64,000 nucleotides of DNA from Bradyrhizobium iriomotense (GCF_018129405.1 NZ_JAFCLP010000001.1:992001-1056000), one strand, 5' to 3'; shown: positions 7,298 through 14,090, numbered from the stretch's first letter. A program made the numbers and translations. The notes: generated by a model not told the origin, from the sequence alone.

Positions 7298-8035
7298 TCA
7301 CCATTTCTCTCCGAACGGCCTGATCTCCATCTCGAAGGTCCAGGCGCTCTTGGGCTGCTGATAGAGCTGCCAATAGGCGTCTGCGACCGACGACGGCGGC
7401 ATCAGGAGATCGGGATTATCAAGTGCGTTCGGGCCGAGCGCCTCGAGCCGGCGCTGCCGCACCCATTCGGTGTCGACGCCGGAATCGATGATGAGATGGG
7501 CGACATGGATGTTCTTCGGCCCGAGCTCGCGCGCCATCGCCTGCGCCACCGCGCGCAGGCCGAACTTGGCGCTGGCGAAGGCGGCAAATCCGCTGCCGCC
7601 GCGCAAGGAGGCCGTCGCACCGGTGAAGAAGATGTTGCCGCCGCCGCGCGACAGCATCAGGCGCGCAGCTTCCCGGCCCGCGAGGAAGCCGGAATAGCAG
7701 GCCATCTCCCACACTTTCCGGAACACGCGCTCGGTGGTGTCGAGGATCGGGAAATTGACGTTGGCGCCGACATTGAAGATGCAGACCTCGAGCGGGGCAT
7801 GCTTGTCGGCGTCGTTCAGGAACGAGACGACCTCGTCCTCCTTGCGTGCATCGAGCGAACGCGCGTGGATCTCGCCGCCTGAGGCCTCGATGTCCTTCAC
7901 CAGCGGCGCCAGCTTGTCGCCGTTGCGGCGGCCGGCGAAGATCGAAAATCCTTCGGCGGCGAATTTCTTGGCGATCTCGGAGCCGATGAAATCGCCGGCC
8001 CCGATGACGGCTGCTGTGGCGTTTCGCTTGGGCAA
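7298..8035 (-). CDS. SDR-family protein with an altered active site
   Basis: The 245-residue Rossmann protein has AAVIGAGDFIGSEIA at the start (a variant of TGxxxGIG), FNVGANV in place of NNAG, and FFTGATASLRGGSGFAAFASAKFGL at the active site. The usual YxxxK catalytic pair reads FASAK here, so the tyrosine is phenylalanine while the lysine remains. This suggests weak or different chemistry, or a binding role. Start is a TTG at 8035 with GGAGGAGG six bases upstream. The gene is divergent from the HxlR regulator and lies upstream of the nitronate monooxygenase gene, suggesting joint control. Confidence 0.75.
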   Translation of the reverse strand: MPKRNATAAVIGAGDFIGSEIAKKFAAEGFSIFAGRRNGDKLAPLVKDIEASGGEIHARSLDARKEDEVVSFLNDADKHAPLEVCIFNVGANVNFPILDTTERVFRKVWEMACYSGFLAGREAARLMLSRGGGNIFFTGATASLRGGSGFAAFASAKFGLRAVAQAMARELGPKNIHVAHLIIDSGVDTEWVRQRRLEALGPNALDNPDLLMPPSSVADAYWQLYQQPKSAWTFEMEIRPFGEKW

Positions 8036-8077
8036 GGTCGCCTCCTCCGCTGAGCGTGTGATTGAGTGGAAGGCTAT

Positions 8078-8127
8078 AGTTCTAAAATGGAACTGTCAAA
8101 CCTCCGAGCCAAATGCTAGCTTTGGCT
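8078..8127. promoter_or_regulatory. Inverted repeats in the SDR-hxlR divergent promoter
   Basis: Two inverted repeats lie in the 161-base spacer: AGTTC-N7-GAACT (8078-8094) and AGCCAAA-N7-TTTGGCT (8107-8127), the latter perfect over 7 bases per arm. Both are candidates for binding by the divergently encoded HxlR protein, which binds DNA as a dimer. A further GTCAG..CTGAC pair lies at 8150-8168. Confidence 0.5.
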
Positions 8128-8196
8128 ATAAATTGTGTTGATCGTTCAAGTCAGTTCCTTTTTCTGACTGACTAGCGCTGCGCCGGAGACCGGATC

Positions 8197-8661
8197 ATGA
8201 AGTGGGACACGCTGGATGAGGAGCCCTGCTCGCTTTCCCGAACCGTCGCCGTGGTCGGTGATCGCTGGACGCTGTTGATCCTGCGCGAATGCTTTCTGCG
8301 CGTGCGTCGGTTCGAGGCATTCCAGTCCTCGCTCCAGATCACGCGACACCTGCTCTCGGAGCGGCTGAAGAAGCTGGTTCGCTTCGGCATCCTGCGTCGC
8401 ATCCCCTATTCCGAAGCGCCCAAGCGCTACGAGTACATCCTCACCCAGAAGGGCCTCGACCTCTACCCGATCATCATGGCGATGGTGCATTGGGGCGACA
8501 CCCACATGGGCGACGAGCGCGGCCGCCCGCTGCTGCACCAGCATAAAACGTGCGGCAAGCTGTTCGACCCGGTGATGGTGTGCTCGGAATGCGGCGAAGT
8601 CCTGCATGCCAAGCAAGTGCATGTGCATGCGGGTCCGGGGCGGGAAGAAGCGGTGGGGTGA
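8197..8661 (+). CDS. HxlR-family winged-helix regulator with C-terminal Cys motif
   Basis: The 154-residue protein has the HxlR pattern: CSLSRTVAVVGDRWTLLILRE, then a winged helix with ITRHLLSERLKKLVRFGILRR and a wing ending in YILTQKGLDLYPII. The C-terminal extension holds CGKLFDPVMVCSECGE, a set of cysteines that could bind zinc. ATG 8197 follows GGAG by 9 bases. It probably controls the divergent SDR/nitronate monooxygenase pair and itself. The inducer is unknown; HxlR proteins often respond to reactive electrophiles through cysteine. Confidence 0.85.
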   Translation: MKWDTLDEEPCSLSRTVAVVGDRWTLLILRECFLRVRRFEAFQSSLQITRHLLSERLKKLVRFGILRRIPYSEAPKRYEYILTQKGLDLYPIIMAMVHWGDTHMGDERGRPLLHQHKTCGKLFDPVMVCSECGEVLHAKQVHVHAGPGREEAVG

Positions 8662-8751
8662 GCCCCAATGTCCCCGCGCCGGCGCGCCAAGGTTGATCGG
8701 GCGCAGCACGGCCGCCGTGGGGATCATCAGCACTGCCACTGCGCCCTCAAA

Positions 8752-8776
8752 AACGAAACGCGGCATGCGTGCCGCG
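8752..8776 (-). terminator. Rho-independent terminator (minus strand)
   Basis: CGCGGCA (8759-8765) and TGCCGCG (8770-8776) form a 7-base stem. Read on the minus strand it is followed by TTTCGTTTTT, a good U tract. It ends the transcript of the 53-residue protein gene at 8812-8973. Confidence 0.65.
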
Positions 8777-8811
8777 CTCGTCGCGAATGTCCCACAGGAA
8801 GAGCGCTTGTC

Positions 8812-8973
8812 TCAGTGCGTCTTGGTCTCGTGCCATTTCTCGAGATCGGGTTTCACCTTGTTGTCCGATCCCTGCTCTTTCTCCGGATTGCCCTTCCAGG
8901 GCTTGTCCGTCTGGGCATGAGATCCCCAGTCATTCTGCTGCCGGGGATCGTCGTTGGGCCGTTCCTTGCTCAT
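8812..8973 (-). CDS. Small hydrophilic protein (53 aa)
   Basis: The protein begins MSKERPNDDPRQQNDWGSHA and ends KWHETKTH; it is entirely hydrophilic and probably disordered. ATG 8971-8973 has GGAAGG about 7 bases upstream. It starts 24 bases after the PRC-barrel gene stop on the same strand and ends before a good terminator, so it is the second gene of that unit. Such peptides are common in Bradyrhizobium stress islands; no function is known to me. Confidence 0.6.
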   Translation of the reverse strand: MSKERPNDDPRQQNDWGSHAQTDKPWKGNPEKEQGSDNKVKPDLEKWHETKTH

Positions 8974-8996
8974 CGAATATCCTTCCGTGAAGCCCC

Positions 8997-9371
8997 TTAC
9001 GCGAACGGAACACCGTAGTACGAGTTGATGCCCCGAACGGCGGCGTCATCGCTCCAGTTCCAATCGCTTTTCGCGCCGTATTTCGGCGCGCCTTCCAGCT
9101 CCTTGGCCGTGATGCCGGTGACGTAACCGCCGAGCTCGGTGTCGTATTTCAGCGACTGCCAGGGCAAGGGATAGTGATCATTACCGAGACCCAGGAATCC
9201 GCCGAACCCGAGCACGGCGTAGGACACCTTGCCGCTGATCTTGTCGATCATCACGCGTTCGATCGAGCCGATCTTGTTGCGGTCGGCACCGTAGACCGAT
9301 GTTCCCTCGACCTTGTCGCTGCCGATCAAACGGCCCATCTCGCTGCGATCCAGCTCGCCTTGATTCAACAT
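8997..9371 (-). CDS. PRC-barrel domain protein
   Basis: The 124-residue product has a PRC-barrel domain (about residues 18-85: IGSDKVEGTSVYGADRNKIG, then VSYAVLGFGGFLGLGNDHYPLPW). It ends with a short tail containing WNWSDDAAVRGINSYYGVPF. PRC-barrel proteins occur in stress adaptation and RNA- or photosystem-related settings. ATG 9371 has GGAG eight bases upstream. A candidate EcfG promoter lies 32 bases further up. The 53-residue protein gene follows in the same unit. Function beyond the domain is unknown. Confidence 0.8.
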   Translation of the reverse strand: MLNQGELDRSEMGRLIGSDKVEGTSVYGADRNKIGSIERVMIDKISGKVSYAVLGFGGFLGLGNDHYPLPWQSLKYDTELGGYVTGITAKELEGAPKYGAKSDWNWSDDAAVRGINSYYGVPFA

Positions 9372-9402
9372 TGCAATTCTCCACTCAGCCGATCTGTGGA
9401 CC

Positions 9403-9427
9403 AACCGGACAGGCGTGCGATCGTTCC
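9403..9427 (-). promoter_or_regulatory. Candidate EcfG promoter for the PRC-barrel gene
   Basis: On the minus strand GGAAC (9427-9423), 16 bases, GGTT (9406-9403): one mismatch to GGAAC-N16-CGTT. It is 32 bases before the PRC-barrel start, in the right orientation. Confidence 0.45.
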
Positions 9428-9491
9428 GGTTCATGTTCCAGCGGCAGGTCGGGAACATCGCAGGGAACGAGCGGTTCTCTGGCGAGCGAGG

Positions 9492-9671
9492 ATGTTCGTG
9501 GTTCTGGAAGTGAAGACCGACCCCGAGGTGCCGCCACTGCCGCCGCACATCACCTTGCAGCAGGCCAAGAACTTCTCGCTGGCGCTGATGAAAGGCGATC
9601 GGAACGAGAGCGGCGTCATCAAAGGTGCAGCCAGGCAGGTGCTCGAGACGATCCAGCCTGGAAAGGAGTGA
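9492..9671 (+). pseudogene. Remnant of a thiamine-pyrophosphate enzyme (C-terminus only)
   Basis: The 59-residue frame MFVVLEVKTDPEVPPLPPHI and onward (QQAKNFSLALMKGD, VIKGAARQVLETI) resembles the extreme C-terminus of PoxB/acetolactate-synthase-like TPP enzymes (usual form: ..VLEV.TDP..PPLPPHIT..QAK....l.kGD). No in-frame TPP- or FAD-binding part is found upstream; the DNA before 9492 is the promoter region of the divergent PRC-barrel gene. So this is probably a deletion remnant. Whether the ATG at 9492 is still translated is unclear; the stop lies 3 bases before the next gene's ATG, whose ribosome site is inside it. Confidence 0.5.
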
Positions 9672-9674
9672 GCC

Positions 9675-9902
9675 ATGAGCGACTTTCGCGACATCCAGAA
9701 CGGCGTCAACGATCCCGTCGATGGCGTCGATGTGAAGCAGCACTTCAACGACAACAAGACGCCGCACGAGCGCGCGCAGCGCCATGCGGACGTTCGCGCA
9801 GAGCCGACGGCCGCACCAGGCGAGCCGTTCCTGCCGGAAAGGCTGCGGCGCAAGCCGACCGATCCGATCAACCCGCGCACTGGCCGCCATCCGACCGATT
9901 AG
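9675..9902 (+). CDS. Small hydrophilic protein (75 aa)
   Basis: The product begins MSDFRDIQNGVNDPVDGVDV and is rich in Asp, Arg, Pro and His, with no hydrophobic segment; it is probably disordered. AAGGAG precedes the ATG by 6 bases. It lies between the TPP-enzyme remnant and the DUF4142 gene. The C-terminal LRRKPTDPINPRTGRHPTD looks conserved-type but I do not recognise the family. Confidence 0.6.
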   Translation: MSDFRDIQNGVNDPVDGVDVKQHFNDNKTPHERAQRHADVRAEPTAAPGEPFLPERLRRKPTDPINPRTGRHPTD

Positions 9903-9926
9903 GAACCTCGGTCCCGATCCCGTGTT
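9902..9926 (+). promoter_or_regulatory. Weak EcfG-like promoter candidate
   Basis: GGAAC (9902-9906), 16 bases, TGTT (9923-9926); one mismatch in the -10. It lies 57 bases before the DUF4142 gene at 9984. Evidence is weaker than for the CGTT and GGTT sites. Confidence 0.3.
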
Positions 9927-9983
9927 GGTCGGCGCAAACATCGTGCGGCAAGCGCCCGCGCCGCCGGTTCAGAGGGACCGACC

Positions 9984-10535
9984 ATGAAACGAACCGTCAT
10001 TGCTCTCGCCTGCGTGCTTCTCGCAGGCCCCGCGCTCGCGCAGTCACTCGGCGAAAAGACCGGCGTCAATTCGGCGCTCGGCGTCGCGCCCACCACCGCC
10101 GACTTCGTCAAGGAAGTCGCCATCAGCGACATGTTCGAGATCGAGTCGAGCAAGCTCGCAGAGCAGAAGGGCAATGCGCAGGAAAAATCCTTCGCACAGC
10201 AGATGGTGACTGACCACACCAAGACCAGCGGCGAACTCAAGGGACTGGTCGGCAACGGCAAGGTCCAGGCGGCGCTGCCGACGGCGCTCGACAGCTCGCA
10301 CCAGACCAAGCTCGATAAGCTCAAGGGCGCGAACGGCAAGGACTTCAGCTCCGACTACAATTCCTATCAAGTCAGCGCGCACGAAGACGCAGTGTCGCTG
10401 TTCGAGCGGTACGCCAAAGGCGGCGACAACGCCGAGCTTAAGGATTGGGCCGGCAAGACGCTGCCCGCGCTCAAGCACCATCTCCAGATGGCGAAGGAGC
10501 TCGGCAAGGCGCCGAGCGTCGGCCAGTCGAAGTGA
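9984..10535 (+). CDS. DUF4142 periplasmic protein
   Basis: The 183-residue protein has a signal peptide (MKRTVIALACVLLAGPALAQ). The mature part has the DUF4142 pattern of a ferritin-like helical bundle: TADFVKEVAISDMFEIESSK, KSFAQQMVTDHTKTSGEL, and LPALKHHLQMAKEL. The family is found in stress islands; its biochemical role is not established. GGGA lies upstream of the ATG. It is followed 16 bases later by the SDR gene, so the two are probably co-transcribed. A second, more distant helical protein of the same look is encoded at 14671-15180. Confidence 0.85.
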   Translation: MKRTVIALACVLLAGPALAQSLGEKTGVNSALGVAPTTADFVKEVAISDMFEIESSKLAEQKGNAQEKSFAQQMVTDHTKTSGELKGLVGNGKVQAALPTALDSSHQTKLDKLKGANGKDFSSDYNSYQVSAHEDAVSLFERYAKGGDNAELKDWAGKTLPALKHHLQMAKELGKAPSVGQSK

Positions 10536-10551
10536 TTTCTCGAGGGCACCC

Positions 10552-11442
10552 ATGGCCGCGCAGAAGTCGATAGATCCCGTCAGCCGCTACCCGAAACCGC
10601 CGTTCAAGAAGCAGTCGCAGCCCTGGCCCGGCCTTGCCGGCAAGATGGAGCCGCGGCCGGACCATGGCGAGACTAGCTACAAGGGCTCCGGCCGCCTCGC
10701 CGGCCGCAAGGCACTCATCACCGGCGGCGATTCCGGCATGGGCCGCGCCGCTGCGATCGCCTATGCACGCGAGGGTGCCGACGTCGCCATCAACTACTTC
10801 CCGAACGAAGAACCCGATGCCCAAGACGTCATCGCCCTGATCAAGAAGGAGGGACGCACCGGGCTTGCCATTCCCGGCGACCTCCGCAGCGAGGACTTCT
10901 GCAGGAAGCTGGTCGAGCAAGCCGTGCAGGGCCTCGGCGGCCTGGACATCGTCGTTTGCAACGCCGCGCGACAGCAGACCCGCGAGTCGATCCTCGACAT
11001 CTCGTCCGAGGACTTCGACGCGACCATGAAGACCAACATCTACGCTCCCTTCTGGATCATCAAGGCGGCGCTGCCGCATCTGAAGCCGGGCTCGTGCATC
11101 ATCGGCACGACGTCCGAGCAGGCTTACGATCCGTCTCCCGAGCTCTACGACTACGCACAGACCAAGGCCGCGACGATGAACTATGTGAAGTCGCTGGCCA
11201 AGCAGCTGGGTCCGAAGGGCATTCGCGTCAACGGCGTGGCACCCGGTCCGATCTGGACGCCGCTCCAGGTCTCCGGCGGCGCGACGATGGAGAAGCTGGA
11301 GAAGTTCGGCGGCATGACGCCACTCGGCCGCCCCGGCCAGCCCGCCGAACTCGCCTCCATCTACGTGCAGCTTGCCGCAGCCGATGCGAGCTACGCGACC
11401 GGTCAGGTCTATGGTGCTGCAGGCGGATCCGGACAGCCGTAA
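10552..11442 (+). CDS. SDR-family oxidoreductase, YghA/YdaD-like
   Basis: The 296-residue protein has an N-terminal extension with PWPGLAGKMEPRPDHGE typical of stress-induced SDRs. The Rossmann core follows: ALITGGDSGMGRAAAIAYAREGADVAI, CNAARQ, the catalytic serine in IGTTSEQ, and YDYAQTKAA with the YxxxK pair. It should use NAD(P)H to reduce an aldehyde or keto group; the substrate is unknown. It follows the DUF4142 gene by 16 bases. Homologues of this type are often members of general-stress regulons, which fits the surrounding genes. Confidence 0.85.
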   Translation: MAAQKSIDPVSRYPKPPFKKQSQPWPGLAGKMEPRPDHGETSYKGSGRLAGRKALITGGDSGMGRAAAIAYAREGADVAINYFPNEEPDAQDVIALIKKEGRTGLAIPGDLRSEDFCRKLVEQAVQGLGGLDIVVCNAARQQTRESILDISSEDFDATMKTNIYAPFWIIKAALPHLKPGSCIIGTTSEQAYDPSPELYDYAQTKAATMNYVKSLAKQLGPKGIRVNGVAPGPIWTPLQVSGGATMEKLEKFGGMTPLGRPGQPAELASIYVQLAAADASYATGQVYGAAGGSGQP

Positions 11443-11513
11443 CCGCAGGAACGATCATCGTCACCCAAGCTTTACAATCGTGTCATGGAGGACATTTCAC
11501 CGATCGCGGACCG

Positions 11514-12089
11514 ATGGCACTCGTAACAGTCAAACCCACTCGGATCGACACGGTGATCGCGAATGAGATCGCCGACCACACCAATTCAGGGCTGGAGCAG
11601 ACAGCGCAGACGCTGACCTGGGCAGCCGACGAGCACGTGCTTCTGGCGCTTGCCGCTGCAGGATGGCTCTACGCCCAATTGCGCCGTCCGGAAGCACGTC
11701 CCGCCGCCAATCATATTCTGGCAGTGACGTTGGTGACTGCCATGATTCCGCACGCGCTGAAGTCCGTGTTCGACCAGACGAGACCTGACCGCATGACCGT
11801 TCGCGGTCACCGGAATGGCGTTCCCTTCTCCGGGCGAGCGCGGAATGCCTTCCCCTCCGGCCACGCCATGCACATGGGCGCGCTCGCCTCGGCGGCAGGA
11901 CTGCTGCCGACGGGTCCGCGCCGCACGGTACGCGTCATTACGGTCGCGCTTTCGCTGACGCGCGTCGTGCTGCTGGCGCACTGGGCGAGCGATGTGGTAG
12001 CCGGGTTCTCGCTCGGCGTTGCCGTCGAACGACTGCTCAGGCCGCTCACATTGGCGAGGCGCCGGCATCACAGGCGGGTGAGGCCATGA
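11514..12089 (+). CDS. PAP2-family phosphatase, membrane
   Basis: The 191-residue integral membrane protein carries the full PAP2 signature: KSVFDQTRP (KxxxxxxRP), NAFPSGHAMHMG (PSGH), and SLTRVVLLAHWASDV (RxxxxxHxxxD). These residues form the active site that hydrolyses lipid phosphates such as phosphatidate or undecaprenyl diphosphate. ATG 11514 is the only reasonable start; its ribosome site is weak (GCGGA). The stop overlaps the ATG of the DUF3147 gene (ATGA), indicating coupled translation. Confidence 0.85.
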   Translation: MALVTVKPTRIDTVIANEIADHTNSGLEQTAQTLTWAADEHVLLALAAAGWLYAQLRRPEARPAANHILAVTLVTAMIPHALKSVFDQTRPDRMTVRGHRNGVPFSGRARNAFPSGHAMHMGALASAAGLLPTGPRRTVRVITVALSLTRVVLLAHWASDVVAGFSLGVAVERLLRPLTLARRRHHRRVRP

Positions 12090-12433
12090 CCGAATATGTC
12101 GTGCGCTTCATCGCCGGCGGGGTGATCGTCTCAGTCTTCGCGATCCTTGGCGACATGCTGCGGCCAAAGAGTTTTGCCGGCCTGCTCGGCGCCGCACCCT
12201 CGGTCGCGCTCGCCACGCTGGCAATCGCGATCGTGCAGCATGGCAGAGCTTACGCCGCCGCCGAAAGCTGGACCATGATCTATGGCGCGATCGCGCTTGC
12301 CTGCTACAGCGTCGCCGTGTGCCATCTGCTGATGCGCTTTCGTTTTGCCGCGCTGCCCGCCACCATTCTCGCCTTCGCGGTATGGCTGGTCGTCGCCTTC
12401 GGTCTGCTCGCGAGCTTCGGAGGTGCCGCCTGA
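12086..12433 (+). CDS. DUF3147 membrane protein, first copy
   Basis: The 115-residue protein has about four membrane helices (for example VVRFIAGGVIVSVFAILGDM and ATILAFAVWLVVAFGLL). FIAGGVIV near the start and the GLLGAAPSVALATLAIA loop fit DUF3147. The function of the family is unknown. The start overlaps the PAP2 stop by 4 bases and the stop overlaps the next start (TGATG), so the three genes form one tightly coupled operon. Confidence 0.75.
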   Translation: MTEYVVRFIAGGVIVSVFAILGDMLRPKSFAGLLGAAPSVALATLAIAIVQHGRAYAAAESWTMIYGAIALACYSVAVCHLLMRFRFAALPATILAFAVWLVVAFGLLASFGGAA

Positions 12434-12915
12434 TGCTGGTCGAGCTGTCCCCATCGGCGCTGGAGCAAACGCGCTGGTACGAATATGCTATTCGCTTCGT
12501 GCTCGGCGGAGTGGCGACAGTGTTGGCAGGCATCATGGGTGCCAGCTTCGGCACCTCCATAGGCGGGCTCTTCCTTGCCCTTCCCGCCATCTTCTGCGCC
12601 AGCGCAACGCTGATCGAAAGTCATGAGCGTCGGGCCAAGGAGAAGGCGGGTCTCGACGGCCGCCGGCGTGGGCAGGAGGCCGCAGCGCTCGACGCCGCCG
12701 GCGCCACCTTGGGAAGCATTGGTCTTGCTGCGTTCGCTGCGGTCTTCTACGTCACGGTCCCCGTGAGCAGCGTCGCGGCCTTCATCGCCGCCATCTTCGC
12801 CTGGGCCGTGGTTTCAGTCTCGGCATGGTGGATAAGACGGAAATTTCGCACCGTCTCGCATCGCCGGCCGTCCGAATCCTGGTCGCGATCAGCGCGGCGT
12901 CGAAGCGTCACGTAG
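12433..12915 (+). CDS. DUF3147 membrane protein, second copy
   Basis: This 160-residue paralogue has the same opening (YEYAIRFVLGGVATVLAGIMG), GTSIGGLFLALPAIFCASATL, a charged loop around residues 66-85 (HERRAKEKAGLDGRRRGQ), and two further helices. It ends in an Arg/Ser-rich cytoplasmic tail. Two tandem DUF3147 genes suggest that the proteins pair in the membrane. The 3' end overlaps the convergent small gene by 27 bases. Confidence 0.75.
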   Translation: MLVELSPSALEQTRWYEYAIRFVLGGVATVLAGIMGASFGTSIGGLFLALPAIFCASATLIESHERRAKEKAGLDGRRRGQEAAALDAAGATLGSIGLAAFAAVFYVTVPVSSVAAFIAAIFAWAVVSVSAWWIRRKFRTVSHRRPSESWSRSARRRSVT

Positions 12916-13080
12916 CTTCAGGAATTCAAACATCTCCGCGGCGGCATGAAGCTGTTCGATGCGCGCGGCAACGGAATCCCGCTGAACGCCGACCGGCAGA
13001 CTTGCAAGCTCGTGCTCGAGCCGCAGCCTCTGCGCGTCGAGACGTTGTTCGAATGTGTGGGGTTCAGACCGTCTTCGCAT
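12889..13080 (-). CDS. Small hypothetical protein (63 aa)
   Basis: The product runs from MRRRSEPHTFEQRLDAQRLR to FEFLKLRDASTPR and looks like a helical hairpin (RLRLEHELASLP..RIEQLHAAAEMFEFL). ATG 13080 sits inside the end of the preceding small gene on the same strand, suggesting coupled translation. Small proteins of this look are frequent in Bradyrhizobium; the function is unknown. Confidence 0.55.
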   Translation of the reverse strand: MRRRSEPHTFEQRLDAQRLRLEHELASLPVGVQRDSVAARIEQLHAAAEMFEFLKLRDASTPR

Positions 13081-13222
13081 CGTCCGTCCTCGGAGGTTGG
13101 AGGCCCGGGCTGTTGGCCCAGCGCTCGACTTGATCGATGACCTTCTGGTGGCTCGGTCGCACCGGCTTAGGTGCTTCTGGCTCGTCGGAAAGCTTACGGG
13201 GTAACCTGACCTCATCCGTCAT
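13064..13222 (-). CDS. Small hydrophilic protein (52 aa)
   Basis: The protein starts MTDEVRLPRKLSDEPEAPKP and ends PRTDDAKTV; no hydrophobic segment. ATG 13222 follows GGGAG by about 7 bases, a good ribosome site. Its 3' end overlaps the start of the 63-residue gene by 17 bases, so the two form a mini-operon. It is divergent from the RHH-like gene across an AT-rich promoter region. Confidence 0.55.
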   Translation of the reverse strand: MTDEVRLPRKLSDEPEAPKPVRPSHQKVIDQVERWANSPGLQPPRTDDAKTV

Positions 13223-13300
13223 GGCCAATCTCCCTTCGCAGGAAAATGCGCCAGCACGGGACTCGTTTCAATATAACTTATTGATTTTGCTTGCTATTTC

Positions 13301-13382
13301 TACTCACTTGGCAACTTTGTCGACTCTTGTGGAACTCTCGCCAAGTTCGTTTGTTGAGCAAACTACTCAACTTACTCACTTT
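13301..13382. promoter_or_regulatory. AT-rich promoter with direct and inverted repeats
   Basis: This stretch is much richer in AT than its surroundings. TACTCACTTG (13301-13310), TACTCAACTT (13364-13373) and TACTCACTTT (13373-13382) are near-identical direct repeats; the last two abut. GTTGAG-N7-CTCAAC (13353-13371) is an inverted repeat overlapping them. A weak EcfG-like match (GGAAC 13331-13335, N16, TGTT 13352-13355) lies within it. Tandem short repeats next to a ribbon-helix-helix gene are what an autoregulatory operator looks like. Confidence 0.5.
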
Positions 13383-13394
13383 GCGTGATCGACC

Positions 13395-13643
13395 ATGAAA
13401 GACCTTCGCGCCGAGCGCCTTCAGGTCATGCTCTCGCCGGAAGAGTTGGCCGCAGTTGACGATTTCCGGTTCAAGCACCGCATGCCGACCCGCGCTGCAG
13501 CGGTCCGCGAGCTGCTCAAGTTTGGGCTGGCAGCAGCGGGCGTCGACGCGGCTGCCGGCGTGAAGTCGAGTAATTTCGGCGTGTTCGGCCGCGGGCCAGA
13601 AGGCCACACTCAAACCGACCCGGAAGGCGGCAAGGAAGACTGA
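13395..13643 (+). CDS. Ribbon-helix-helix-like small DNA-binding protein
   Basis: The 82-residue protein opens with KDLRAERLQVMLSPEELAAV and continues DDFRFKHRMPTRAAAVRELLKFGL. A beta strand (RLQVMLS) followed by two helices with a PTRAAAVRELL turn is typical of the MetJ/Arc RHH fold, which binds DNA as dimers. The C-terminal part (SSNFGVFGRGPEGHTQTD) is flexible. I see no linked toxin gene, so an antitoxin role is not supported. The repeats just upstream are its likely own operator. Confidence 0.65.
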   Translation: MKDLRAERLQVMLSPEELAAVDDFRFKHRMPTRAAAVRELLKFGLAAAGVDAAAGVKSSNFGVFGRGPEGHTQTDPEGGKED

Positions 13644-13664
13644 TCACAGGCCTCGCAAGGCAAA

Positions 13665-13695
13665 ACGGCCCCGGCACGGTGGGTGCCGGGGCCGT
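13665..13695. terminator. Strong hairpin terminator between convergent genes
   Basis: ACGGCCCCGGCA (13665-13676) pairs perfectly with TGCCGGGGCCGT (13684-13695). On the minus strand it is followed by TTTTG; on the plus strand there is no clear U tract. It lies between the RHH-like gene and the convergent small gene and may serve both. Confidence 0.65.
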
Positions 13696-13794
13696 CCTTG
13701 GAGATTGCTTCCGGCGCACCGGGGGCATGCTAAACCGGAAGCAATCCGTCGACTCTTCGCGCGCGAATTCGTTCCTTGCGAGAATTCTCCAGCG

Positions 13795-13850
13795 TTCGAG
13801 CATGATCCTTCCGGAAAACCGCTTCACACGTTTCCGGATCACGCTCTACC
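13795..13850. repeat. REP-like palindromic repeat, copy 2
   Basis: GAGCATGATCC (13798-13808) and GGATCACGCTC (13836-13846) are inverted with one mismatch; the spacer CGGAAAACCGCTTCACAC matches copy 1 closely (1931-1990). It overlaps the last codon region of the small gene at 13846-14052. Confidence 0.75.
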
Positions 13851-14052
13851 CGGTCGGCGCGTCGCCGGAATCGTCCGGCATCACGCCGGAGCCCGGCGTC
13901 TTGTTCTTGTCGGTGAGGTCAGGATCGCGCGTCGCCTCTCGCGACGGCGAGCCCTTCGGGTTCGTCTTGTGCACCGTCTGGGCGCGCTGCTTGTCGCGCG
14001 GCTGCTCCTCCGCGCGCTTGTCCTTGACGATGCCGTGGTCGGAATGGGCCAT
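13846..14052 (-). CDS. Small hydrophilic protein (68 aa)
   Basis: The protein opens MAHSDHGIVKDKRAEEQPRD and is rich in Lys, Arg, Asp and Pro with a final PGSGVMPDDSGDAPTG; it is probably disordered. ATG 14052 has GGGAG about 6 bases upstream. Its stop codon is formed by the edge of a REP-like repeat, so the C-terminus may have been altered by repeat insertion. An EcfG-like site lies 39 bases upstream. Function unknown. Confidence 0.55.
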   Translation of the reverse strand: MAHSDHGIVKDKRAEEQPRDKQRAQTVHKTNPKGSPSREATRDPDLTDKNKTPGSGVMPDDSGDAPTG

Positions 14053-14090
14053 GATATGCTCCCGCTTCTCTCTTGATCTATCGAAGCGGC

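Noticed and set aside
8146-8766. A 206-residue minus-strand frame
   Set aside because: Antisense to the HxlR regulator, with no recognisable fold.
13395-13643. RHH-like gene as antitoxin of a toxin-antitoxin pair
   Set aside because: No toxin-like gene adjoins it; the neighbours are small disordered or helical proteins on the other strand.
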